Shown: in pieces, positions 28,912 to 36,070 of the stretch
Position numbering within the stretch: the stretch's first letter is position 1
Layout: every line of letters starts with the position of its first letter
Assembly (NCBI GenBank): GCA_013822695.1
Contig: PNKW01000023.1
Coordinates: 1-40,620, forward strand
Length of the DNA: 40,620 nt
Source of the DNA: Erythrobacter sp.
GTDB taxonomy: Bacteria; Pseudomonadota; Alphaproteobacteria; Sphingomonadales; Sphingomonadaceae
Reading direction: 5' to 3'
Made by a program: the position numbers and the translations under genes
The notes under the pieces: generated by a model
What the model was told of the DNA's origin: nothing
What the model saw: only the letters and a program-made list of their open reading frames with translations
Database searches by the model: none

Positions 28912-30567
28912 GTGAAGAAAGATTTTACCCCCGAAGACGAATTGCTGTTCCTTGCCCTCGGCGGCTCGGGCGAGATTGGCATGAACGTCAATCTCTATGG
29001 CTGCCAGGGCAAGTGGATCATGGTCGATCTGGGCATGACCTTCTCCGGCACCGAATATCCCGGAGTCGAGCTGGTCTTCGCCGATCTCGATTTCATCGAG
29101 GAGCGGCGCAGGGACCTGATCGGCATCGTCCTAACCCACGCGCATGAGGACCACATCGGCGCGGTGCCCTATTTCGCGGGCGAGCTCGGCGTGCCGCTCT
29201 ACGCCACCCCCTTCACCGCCGATCTGGTGGCGCGCAAGCTGGAAGAGGCCGGGCTGCTGGGGCAGGTGGAGCTCAACATCATCGAGGAAGATCACGGCGA
29301 GATCGAGCTCGGGCCCTTCACCATCACCTACCTGCCGCTCGCGCACTCGATTGCCGAGGGCAATGCGCTGCTGATCGACACCCCGCACGGGCGGATCTTC
29401 CATACCGGCGACTGGAAGCTCGACGATGATCCGATCATCGGCGAGCCCACCACCGAGGAGGAGCTGCGCGAAATTGGTGCCGAGGGCGTGCTGGCGCTGG
29501 TGTGCGATTCGACCAATGTCTTCAACCCCAACCCCTCAGGGTCCGAAGGCGCGGTGCACAAGGCGCTGATGGAGGAGGTCGCGCGCCATAGCGGCAAGCG
29601 CGTCGTCGTCACCACCTTCGCCAGCAATGTCGCGCGGCTCCAGACCCTCGGAGAGGTCGCGCGCGAGACCGGGCGGCAGATCTGCGTCGCGGGCCGCTCA
29701 TTGGACCGGATCATCGAGGTGGCGCAGGACAATGGCTATCTTCAGGATCTCCCGACGCCGGTCGATTTCGATGCAGCGATGGGCCTGCCGCGCGGAGAGG
29801 TGCTGATCCTCGCCACCGGCGGGCAGGGCGAGCCGCGTGCGGCGCTCGGCCGGATGGCGGACCTCAACCACCCGATTGAGCTGACGGCGGGCGACGTCGT
29901 GCTGTTCTCCTCGCGCCAGATTCCGGGCAACGAGATCGCGATCGGCAAGATCCAGAACCAGCTCGCCGCGCGCGGCATCCAGATGGTGACCGACCGGCAG
30001 GCGCTGATCCACGTCTCGGGCCACCCGGGGCGGCCCGAGCTGGAAGCGCTCTACAGCTGGCTGAAACCCGAAGTCCTCGTCCCGGTCCATGGCGAGATCC
30101 GCCACATGGCCGAACAGGCGCGGGTCGGGAAGGCGAGCGGCATCCCCCATCAGGTGGTGCAGAAGAACGGCGATATCGTGCGCCTCGCGCCCGGCAAACC
30201 AGGCAAACTTGCCGAGGTGCGCGCAGGCCGTCTGGTGCTCGATGGCGACATCATCTCGCCGGCCGATGGCGAGGCGATCACCATGCGTCGGCGCATTGCG
30301 GGCGAGGGCGTGCTGGTGGTGGTGCTGGCGCGCGGGAGCCGTCCGGTGATCGAGGCGGTGGGCCTGCCGCTTGATGAAGACCTGCCCGAATTCCTCGCCG
30401 AGGCCGCCGAGGATGTGCTCAAGGCCATCGGCCGGCTCAAGGGCCGCGACGCCAAGGATGAGGCGGCAGTGCGCGAAGCCGCGCGCCTTGCCGCCCGCCG
30501 CGCCGCGCAGCGCTGGTCGGGCAAGAAACCGCAGGTGCGCGTGGTGATGCCGGGCAGCGCCGCCTGA
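28912..30567 (+). CDS. rnj: Ribonuclease J
   Basis: RNase J is a metallo-beta-lactamase/beta-CASP ribonuclease with 5'-3' exo- and endonuclease activity, used in RNA decay and rRNA maturation. The zinc motif HAHEDH is at residues 76-81, GSGEIGMN at 18-25 and the beta-CASP SGHPGRPEL region at about 370. Length 551 matches RNase J. Start is GTG at 28912. The stop is shared with the next gene's ATG (TGATG at 30565-30569). Confidence 0.93.
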   Translation: MKKDFTPEDELLFLALGGSGEIGMNVNLYGCQGKWIMVDLGMTFSGTEYPGVELVFADLDFIEERRRDLIGIVLTHAHEDHIGAVPYFAGELGVPLYATPFTADLVARKLEEAGLLGQVELNIIEEDHGEIELGPFTITYLPLAHSIAEGNALLIDTPHGRIFHTGDWKLDDDPIIGEPTTEEELREIGAEGVLALVCDSTNVFNPNPSGSEGAVHKALMEEVARHSGKRVVVTTFASNVARLQTLGEVARETGRQICVAGRSLDRIIEVAQDNGYLQDLPTPVDFDAAMGLPRGEVLILATGGQGEPRAALGRMADLNHPIELTAGDVVLFSSRQIPGNEIAIGKIQNQLAARGIQMVTDRQALIHVSGHPGRPELEALYSWLKPEVLVPVHGEIRHMAEQARVGKASGIPHQVVQKNGDIVRLAPGKPGKLAEVRAGRLVLDGDIISPADGEAITMRRRIAGEGVLVVVLARGSRPVIEAVGLPLDEDLPEFLAEAAEDVLKAIGRLKGRDAKDEAAVREAARLAARRAAQRWSGKKPQVRVVMPGSAA

Positions 30568-30848
30568 TGCAGATCACCTCGATCCTGGCAATCTACTTCC
30601 TGTTCTGGGTGATGAGCGCCTTCATCATACTCCCCTTCGGCGTGCGCACGGCAGACGAGGCAGGGGTGGAGAAGGTGCCGGGTCAGGCCGACAGCGCGCC
30701 TGTGAACTTCCGGCCCGGACGGGTGGCGCTGCGGGCGAGCGTGATCGCAGCGGTGCTCACCGCGCTGTTCATCGCCAACTTCACCTATGGCTGGATCACC
30801 GTGGCAGACATCGACTTCCTGCCCAAGCCGCCTGCTTCAGCGGGCTAG
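30567..30848 (+). CDS. DUF1467 family membrane protein
   Basis: A 93-residue protein with two membrane helices (about 4-24 and 56-76). The motif YFLFWVMSAFIILPFGVRTADEAG and the following PGQADSAP are characteristic of DUF1467, a small alphaproteobacterial family usually found near rnj or proS. Function is unknown. ATG at 30567 shares one base with the rnj stop. Its TAG lies in a CTAG that also serves as the stop of the convergent coiled-coil gene, so the two ends overlap by 4 bases. Confidence 0.88.
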   Translation: MQITSILAIYFLFWVMSAFIILPFGVRTADEAGVEKVPGQADSAPVNFRPGRVALRASVIAAVLTALFIANFTYGWITVADIDFLPKPPASAG

Positions 30849-33388
30849 GTGCGCAGCCGCTGGATCGCCTGGGCGAGTGCGACGTAGAGCTTGCCCATGT
30901 CCGAACCCAGCATCGTCACGCTCAGCACATGGCCGTCGCGGGTCGAAAGCGTCTGACGCATCAGCGCCTCGAAATCGTGGATGTAGCGGCTGACATTGGC
31001 CTTGAAGGCCTCATCAGAGGTGTAGAGCGCGGCGATATCCTTCGCGGTGCCGGCATCGAGCAGCTTGACCGCGCGGCGGGTGAAGATCCCGCGGTCGCCC
31101 TTGAGATAGGCGTCCCATGCCGTGTCCGTGACCTCGCTCGACAGCGCCCCGGCAATGTCGATTGACGCAGAATTGAGGGCATCGGTGATCAGCGCCATGC
31201 GCCGCGCGAAATCATTGTTGACCTGTTCCTCGGCCAGTTCGCGCGCGCGGGTGACGCGCTGTTCGAGATTGCCGGTGAGCTCGTTGACCTTGACCAGCTG
31301 GTCGCGCAACTGGATCGCCGCCTCGCGCCCGACGCCCGAGGCGTGCGCCGCCGATTGCTCGATCGCGCCGATGGTGGCTGCGGTCTCGTTGCGAAGCGTA
31401 CGCTCGAGCGCCTCGACCGCCTCGCTGCCGAGCCTGCCCGCCAGCGCCAGCATCCGTTCGCGCGCGCCGTTATCGAGCGTGGCGAAGGCGGCGGTGATCG
31501 CGGTTTCGAGCGCGGCGAGGTTTTCGCGCAAGGTCTCCTGCGTGTCCCGTGCCAGCGCGCCGCTTTCCTCGGCGAGGCGGGCAAAACCGCCGCGCAGGCC
31601 CTGAAGGCGGGCGAGCGCGTCCTCGGTCTCCTCGGCAAGGTGCGACTTGAAGCCGGCAATCGCCATTTCGGCGGCATCGATCCCGTCGCGGGTCTGCACG
31701 AGGTAATCCGACAGGTCACTGCCTGCCTCCTTGCTGCGCAGCATCAGCGCGGCGACCTTGTCCGCGCGCGCCTCGGCCGTCTCGAGCGCGGCATTGGCCC
31801 CGCCGATCGCGCCGGAGAGTTCCTCGCGGCAGGTGCGTGCGCCCGACTGCAGGATCTCCAGCAGCCGCACGGAGCTGTCGGTGAGCTGCGCCATCTGCGC
31901 CTCGGTCGCGGCGAGCGCGGCGCGCTTTTCGTCGATCTGGCGGGCCAGCTCTTCCAGCGCGCTGCCGAGATTGGCGCGCGCCGTTTCGCCGACTGCGCCC
32001 GCTTCGCCCACCACGCGGGCAAGCTGGGTGGCCCGCTCGGTCATGGCCTCGCCCTGTGCGACCAGCTTTTCGATCTCGGTCATCTGCGCCTCGCGCGCCC
32101 TTGCGAGGGCATCGTCGAGCGCGGCAAGACGCTGGGCGAGCACTTCGCCGGCCTGCGCCTCGCGCGTCTCGAAGGCGGCCTGGCGCTGTTCGATCAGCTC
32201 GTCGAAGCTGCGGTTGCGCGCTTCGAGATGGTCGTCGAAGCGCGTGGCCTCGTCACGCAACTGCGCAACACGTTGGGCGGCGGCAGCGGTGGTGCTGCGG
32301 TCGAGTTCGTCAACGAGGCGCAGTTTTTCGAGCATCGCGTCATGCAAACCCTTGATGGTCTGGGTAAAGCGCGCCTCGGCCTCTTCGGCTGCTTCGCGCA
32401 AGGCTGCGCCTGTGCTTTCGGCTTCGCTCGCAGCGGTATCGGCACGGTCGCGCAGCGCTGCCATCGCCTCTTGCTCGAGCGCGCCCACTGCCGCGCGGTA
32501 ATTTTCCGCATCGCTCTGGAGCGCGGCGAAACGCTGCGAGACCAGCGCATCGATCCGCGTAACCTGGCTTTCGAACCCGGCGAGGGTCGCGCCGACATTT
32601 TCGCTCAGCCGCGCGACCTGTTCCTCGCTTGCGGCGCCGACCGCCGTGATCCGTTCGAACCCGCCCGCCAGATTGGTGAGTTGTTCCTCGGCGACGCGCC
32701 CGGCGCTGCCGATCTGGTTGGTCACATCGCGCGCGGCATTGGCGATCACCGGCAGATCGTCACGCAGCCGGTTCATGTTGCCGAGCGCGGTTTCGCTGGT
32801 GGCGGCGATCGTCTCGACCTCGGCGCCGTTGCTGCGGATCAGCGCCTGCAATTCGCCCGCATGGGTCGACAGGCGCTCGGACGCGATACGCCCCAGCGCT
32901 TCGAGATCGCGGGCCTCGGCGGCGAGGAATTCGCGCGCGAGGCTGAGTTCACGGTTGACCACCTTGAGCCGCGCTTCGAGCGCCGCGCTCTCCCGGTTCA
33001 TCGTCGCAGCGGTTGCGGCAAAGCGCTGCGCCTCGGCCTGCGAGGAACGCATCGAAAGCAGATACAGCACGCCGACAAGCGCAACCGGGACCGCCCACAT
33101 CACCACCCACTGCGCCCATTGCGCAGGGGCCGGGGCGGCCTGCATGGCAGCAAGGTGCGCCCAGACGAAGAACCCGCTCCATCCTGCCACCACCAGCACT
33201 GCCAGAACAGGCGCAGCCCTGCCGAGCAGCGAGGGGCGGGGCGCGTCATACGCGTCCTGTTCGTCGACCCAGCTCTCCGTCAACTCAAGCGCCTCGGCCC
33301 CGTCCCCGGTTTCGGGAAGCGTGGTCTCGCCCGCGTTGTCGCTGCCGCTCTTGCGCCCCAAGGCGCGCATCTCATGCCGTCCTGCCAT
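30845..33388 (-). CDS. Large membrane-anchored coiled-coil protein (TipN-like architecture)
   Basis: An 847-residue protein. An acidic N-terminus of about 57 residues precedes two membrane helices (about 58-80 and 92-113). A very long alpha-helical coiled-coil region rich in Ala, Glu, Arg, Leu follows (about 115-730). The end is a compact, less repetitive domain with AYLKGDRGIFTRRAVKLLD and SDMGKLYVALAQAIQRLR. Size, two N-terminal helices and a long coil match Caulobacter TipN, a pole-marking protein; homology is my inference, not shown. It is divergent from an Hpt-like gene. A start at 33388 has an SD too close (2 bases); 33370 is the alternative. Confidence 0.75.
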   Translation of the reverse strand: MAGRHEMRALGRKSGSDNAGETTLPETGDGAEALELTESWVDEQDAYDAPRPSLLGRAAPVLAVLVVAGWSGFFVWAHLAAMQAAPAPAQWAQWVVMWAVPVALVGVLYLLSMRSSQAEAQRFAATAATMNRESAALEARLKVVNRELSLAREFLAAEARDLEALGRIASERLSTHAGELQALIRSNGAEVETIAATSETALGNMNRLRDDLPVIANAARDVTNQIGSAGRVAEEQLTNLAGGFERITAVGAASEEQVARLSENVGATLAGFESQVTRIDALVSQRFAALQSDAENYRAAVGALEQEAMAALRDRADTAASEAESTGAALREAAEEAEARFTQTIKGLHDAMLEKLRLVDELDRSTTAAAAQRVAQLRDEATRFDDHLEARNRSFDELIEQRQAAFETREAQAGEVLAQRLAALDDALARAREAQMTEIEKLVAQGEAMTERATQLARVVGEAGAVGETARANLGSALEELARQIDEKRAALAATEAQMAQLTDSSVRLLEILQSGARTCREELSGAIGGANAALETAEARADKVAALMLRSKEAGSDLSDYLVQTRDGIDAAEMAIAGFKSHLAEETEDALARLQGLRGGFARLAEESGALARDTQETLRENLAALETAITAAFATLDNGARERMLALAGRLGSEAVEALERTLRNETAATIGAIEQSAAHASGVGREAAIQLRDQLVKVNELTGNLEQRVTRARELAEEQVNNDFARRMALITDALNSASIDIAGALSSEVTDTAWDAYLKGDRGIFTRRAVKLLDAGTAKDIAALYTSDEAFKANVSRYIHDFEALMRQTLSTRDGHVLSVTMLGSDMGKLYVALAQAIQRLRT

Positions 33389-33417
33389 GGCCCTTCATAC
33401 CACAGCGCGACTCGGGA

Positions 33418-33434
33418 TAAACCCCGCTTTAACC
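33418..33434 (+). promoter_or_regulatory. Possible CtrA-binding site in the divergent gap
   Basis: TAAA-CCCCGCT-TTAACC matches the CtrA consensus TTAA-N7-TTAA with one mismatch and the exact 7-base spacer. It lies in the 67-base gap between the coiled-coil gene (minus) and the Hpt-like gene (plus), where a regulator could act on both. TTAA is rare in this GC-rich DNA. Binding is not demonstrated. Confidence 0.4.
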
Positions 33435-33455
33435 AATCCGGACTATTCCCGAGCC

Positions 33456-33782
33456 ATGGCGTTCAATCACGGAGCTCTCGATGCGACCCTCGCGGCGGCG
33501 GCCGGCGATGATGCCGCGCTGCTGCGCGAGCTGCGCAGCGCTTTCCTCGACAGCGCGGCCAAGCAGCTCGATCTGCTGAAGCGCGCGCGCTGCGACGGCA
33601 ACTGGCATGTCGCAGCGATGCGGCTCAAGGGCCTTGCCGCCAGCTTCCACGCCGACGACCTGCTCCAGGCTGCCGAAATCGCGCTCCACGCCGCCCCCGG
33701 CGAGCCGATGGCGATCCGCGAGGTCGAGGCGGTGATCGCCCGCTTCGCGCGCACCCGTACCCCCGATCCCAACCGCATCTGA
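33456..33782 (+). CDS. Hpt-like domain protein lacking the phospho-acceptor histidine
   Basis: A 108-residue four-helix protein resembling histidine phosphotransfer (Hpt) domains: LLRELRSAFLDSAAKQLDLLKRA, then MRLKGLAASFHADDLLQAAEIAL. In active Hpt domains the core is AHxLKG; here it reads AMRLKG, so Met55 (codon 33618-33620) stands where the phosphorylated His should be. His51 is four residues upstream and not in register. It may therefore bind a response regulator or kinase without carrying phosphate. The frame is open far upstream over the coiled-coil gene, but the ATG at 33456 begins the conserved domain. Divergent from the coiled-coil gene. Confidence 0.72.
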   Translation: MAFNHGALDATLAAAAGDDAALLRELRSAFLDSAAKQLDLLKRARCDGNWHVAAMRLKGLAASFHADDLLQAAEIALHAAPGEPMAIREVEAVIARFARTRTPDPNRI

Positions 33783-33793
33783 CAGGCGCTGCG

Positions 33794-33807
33794 CCGCAAC
33801 GTTGCGG
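33794..33807. promoter_or_regulatory. 14-base palindrome in a promoter gap
   Basis: CCGCAACGTTGCGG is a perfect palindrome 12 bases after the Hpt-like gene. A second inverted repeat, GCGCTT-G-AAGCGC, lies at 33831-33843. Both are in the 118-base gap before the nucleotidyltransferase-like gene and could be operators. No regulator can be named. Confidence 0.4.
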
Positions 33808-33900
33808 GCTTGGGGGCAAATCGTGCGCCTGCGCTTGAAGCGCTGCGCTTAAACCGCCAATCCTCTTCCCCCTGTCGCCGCGACCGGAGGAGCTAGCCCC

Positions 33901-34782
33901 ATGCGCATCGGCCTTATCGCCGCCTTGCGCCACAGCGAGGAAGGTGGGCTGCGCGCCGCGCTGCCGCTCGCCGGACGCAGCGTGATCGCCTGGCAGGCGG
34001 CGCTGCTCCGGACGCTGGGCTGTGAGCGGGTGCTGTGCCTTGCCGAGACCTCGGGCGGCACTGTGCTCGAATTGCAGCACATGCTCGAAGGGCAGGGCGT
34101 GCAGTTCCACGCCTTGAGGGGCCTCGCAGCGATCCCCGCGCTGGTGCGGGCCGAGGATGATCTCGTTGTCCTCGCCGATGGGCTGGTGCCCGATCCGGCG
34201 GTGGTGCGTGCGCTTGTGGGCGGTGAGGGGGACGCGCCCTTGCAGCGGATGGTAGCGACAATCCCCGCCGATCACCCGCTCGCCGCCGCGCACCCCGAGG
34301 ATTTCGAGCGCATCGATGCCGCGCGCCACTGGGGCGGGGTGCTGGTGATGCGCGGCGCGCCCGCCCAGCGCCTTGCCGATTTTCCCGCCGACGCTGACGC
34401 GGTCTCGCTGCTGCTGCGGCTCGCGCTTCAGGCTGGCACGCCTGCCCGCGAACTGGCCGCGCGCGAGTTGGTGCCCGAGACATGGCTGCTCGCTGAAAGC
34501 GACGCGGCCGTCGCGCGGCACGAGGGCGCGCTGATCGCTGCTGCCGCGCCGCCCGCCGATTGGCGCGCGCCGGGCGCTGCGCTCGCGGCAGCCGCGGTGC
34601 GCGCGATGGTGCCGCGGGGGCTCGAACAGGGGCCGGTGATCGCCGGGGGCACGGCGCTGGTGCTGCTGCTGACCGGCGTGATGGCGGCCGCCTTCGGCTT
34701 CGGGGCGACCGGGCTGGCGCTCGCCGGGCTCGGCGCGTTTGCGGCCTTGATCTCGCATGGCTTTGCCGCGCTCTCCGCGTGA
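33901..34782 (+). CDS. Nucleotidyltransferase-like membrane protein, interrupted by in-frame TGA
   Basis: A 293-residue product. The N-terminal part resembles an NTP-transferase fold: LPLAGRSVIAWQAALLRTLGCERVLCL (21-47), then EDDLVVLADGLVPD in place of the metal-binding DGD region, and HWGGVLVMRG. Near the C-terminus, residues about 242-290 hold two membrane helices. The start is well supported by a GGAGGAG SD 8 bases before the ATG. The frame is stopped by TGA at 34780-34782 but stays open and protein-like in the same frame to 35103, so the original gene probably encoded about 400 residues with four or more helices. Activity uncertain. Confidence 0.65.
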   Translation: MRIGLIAALRHSEEGGLRAALPLAGRSVIAWQAALLRTLGCERVLCLAETSGGTVLELQHMLEGQGVQFHALRGLAAIPALVRAEDDLVVLADGLVPDPAVVRALVGGEGDAPLQRMVATIPADHPLAAAHPEDFERIDAARHWGGVLVMRGAPAQRLADFPADADAVSLLLRLALQAGTPARELAARELVPETWLLAESDAAVARHEGALIAAAAPPADWRAPGAALAAAAVRAMVPRGLEQGPVIAGGTALVLLLTGVMAAAFGFGATGLALAGLGAFAALISHGFAALSA

Positions 34783-35103
34783 CTGCGGCGCGAGGCGGGG
34801 GGCGGGCGCGCCGGGGCGGTGCTGACCGGCGCCTGCGATGTGCTTGCGGGAGCGACCCTGTGGTTCGCCCTGGCGCCCTTTCCGGGAGGGCAGCCGCTCG
34901 CGGCGCTCGGGCCGGTCGCCTATGCCCTGGCCCGGCTTGCGGCCCGCATGGGCGACAAGGCGCTGGCCGTCGCCGCGTCCGACCGCGCGAGCCTGCTGCT
35001 TGTCCTCGCGCTTGCCGCTGCCTTCGGCGTGCTGCCGCATGCGCTCGCCTGTCTCGCCTTGGGGCTATGCGCAGCTTTGCTGCTGCGCGAGGCCGAGGAA
35101 TAA
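34783..35103 (+). pseudogene. Downstream remainder of the interrupted nucleotidyltransferase-like gene
   Basis: This stretch is in the same frame as 33901-34782 and follows its TGA directly. It begins LRREAGGGRAGAVLTGACDV and contains two or three more hydrophobic helices (AGATLWFALAPF, VAYALARLAARM, LLLVLALAAAFGVL), ending with TAA at 35101-35103. It could be translated separately from GTG 34819, but has no good SD. A point change such as TGG or CGA to TGA would explain the split; a sequencing error or read-through are alternatives. Confidence 0.6.
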
Positions 35104-35104
35104 T

Positions 35105-35120
35105 CTAACCCGTCCTTAAC
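35105..35120 (+). promoter_or_regulatory. Possible CtrA-binding site before the helical-protein/kinase pair
   Basis: CTAA-CCCGTCC-TTAAC has the exact TTAA-N7-TTAA spacing with one mismatch. It lies 27-42 bases before the possible starts (35147, 35162) of the helical protein gene, a usual position for CtrA near a promoter. A short CCCGT/ACGGG inverted repeat (35109-35128) overlaps it. Second such site in this cluster. Confidence 0.42.
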
Positions 35121-35146
35121 TATACGGGCCCTATGCCCGAAGGACG

Positions 35147-36070
35147 ATGGGCGAAGTGACGATGGACCTTGGCGCCGACGATGCTGTCGAGGCGATCCTG
35201 CGCGGCGGGCTCGCGCGGGAAGCCCGCGCGCTGACGGCGGTCGTCCCGGTGCTGCGTCACCTCCTGAGCTCCGAAGCACAGGGCCTTGTCAGCGAGGCGA
35301 TCCTTGCGCGGGTGCGCGGCATGATCCTTGATCTTGCCGCGCAACTGCTGGCCGCGCAGGCCGGACGCGACCCCGCCGCGCGTGCGCCCCTTGCCGGTCA
35401 CACAGCGCTCGATGCGCTTGCCGAGAGCCTGACGGGCGATGAAGCGCTGCTCGCTCATTGCCATGCGCTGGCGACCGAGAGCCTGGTTGCCGAGCGGCTG
35501 CATCAGCGCCACGCCATCGACCCGGTGCTGAGCCCGCTGCTTCAGGAGCTGATCGCCGCCGAAGACCCCGCTGTCGCCGCGCTGGCGATGACGACGCTCG
35601 CGGCGCAGTCGCGCTTCGTCCAGAGCCAGCGGCGCATGGAGCTGCCGCTGGGCGAGCTTCCAGCCGAACTGTTCCATGCCCTGCTGGCGCGTGCGCAGGA
35701 CGGCGCGGGGCTTGCGCGCATTCAGGCGGATTACGACGAGGCAACCTCGCGGCTCGGGCTGCTGGCGCGGCTTGTGGCAGCGATGCGGCGCGGGGCGGTG
35801 GCTGCGCTCGCGCTCGACCATGCAGGGCTGGCGCTGTTCGCTTCGGCGCTGGCAAGCGAAACCCGCTCCCCGCGCGGCGAGGTCGTGCTCGCGGCCCATG
35901 AAGGGCAGGGCGTGCGGCTTGCGGTGCTGCTGCGCGCCGCCGGGCTCGCCGTGCCCGCGATCGAGCGCCAGATGGTGCTGGCCGAGCCTGCCGCGCAGCT
36001 CCCGCCCGCGATAGGCGCGCTCAGCGCTACCCGTGCCGCCGAGCTGCTTGCCGCGGGGCGGGCGGCGTGA
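35147..36070 (+). CDS. All-helical protein, possibly DUF2336-like
   Basis: A protein of up to 307 residues without signal peptide, almost entirely alpha-helical, with repeated Ala/Leu-rich helices (VVPVLRHLLSS, PVLSPLLQELIAAEDPAVAALAMTTLAAQ) suggesting HEAT-like repeats. From memory it resembles DUF2336 proteins, often near sensor kinases in alphaproteobacteria, but I am not sure. Starts at 35147 or 35162 are possible; the SD-like AAGGA at 35140-35144 is badly spaced for both. The stop overlaps the start of the kinase-like gene by a few bases, so they are coupled and may work together. Confidence 0.6.
   Translation: MGEVTMDLGADDAVEAILRGGLAREARALTAVVPVLRHLLSSEAQGLVSEAILARVRGMILDLAAQLLAAQAGRDPAARAPLAGHTALDALAESLTGDEALLAHCHALATESLVAERLHQRHAIDPVLSPLLQELIAAEDPAVAALAMTTLAAQSRFVQSQRRMELPLGELPAELFHALLARAQDGAGLARIQADYDEATSRLGLLARLVAAMRRGAVAALALDHAGLALFASALASETRSPRGEVVLAAHEGQGVRLAVLLRAAGLAVPAIERQMVLAEPAAQLPPAIGALSATRAAELLAAGRAA

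Noticed and set aside
27366..30848. birA-coaX-rnj-DUF1467 string after nuoN as a novel association
   Set aside because: This order is, from general knowledge, common in alphaproteobacteria, so it is not new.
34780..34782. TGA read as selenocysteine
   Set aside because: The protein is not of a known selenoprotein family and no convincing SECIS-type hairpin is apparent; a nonsense change is simpler.
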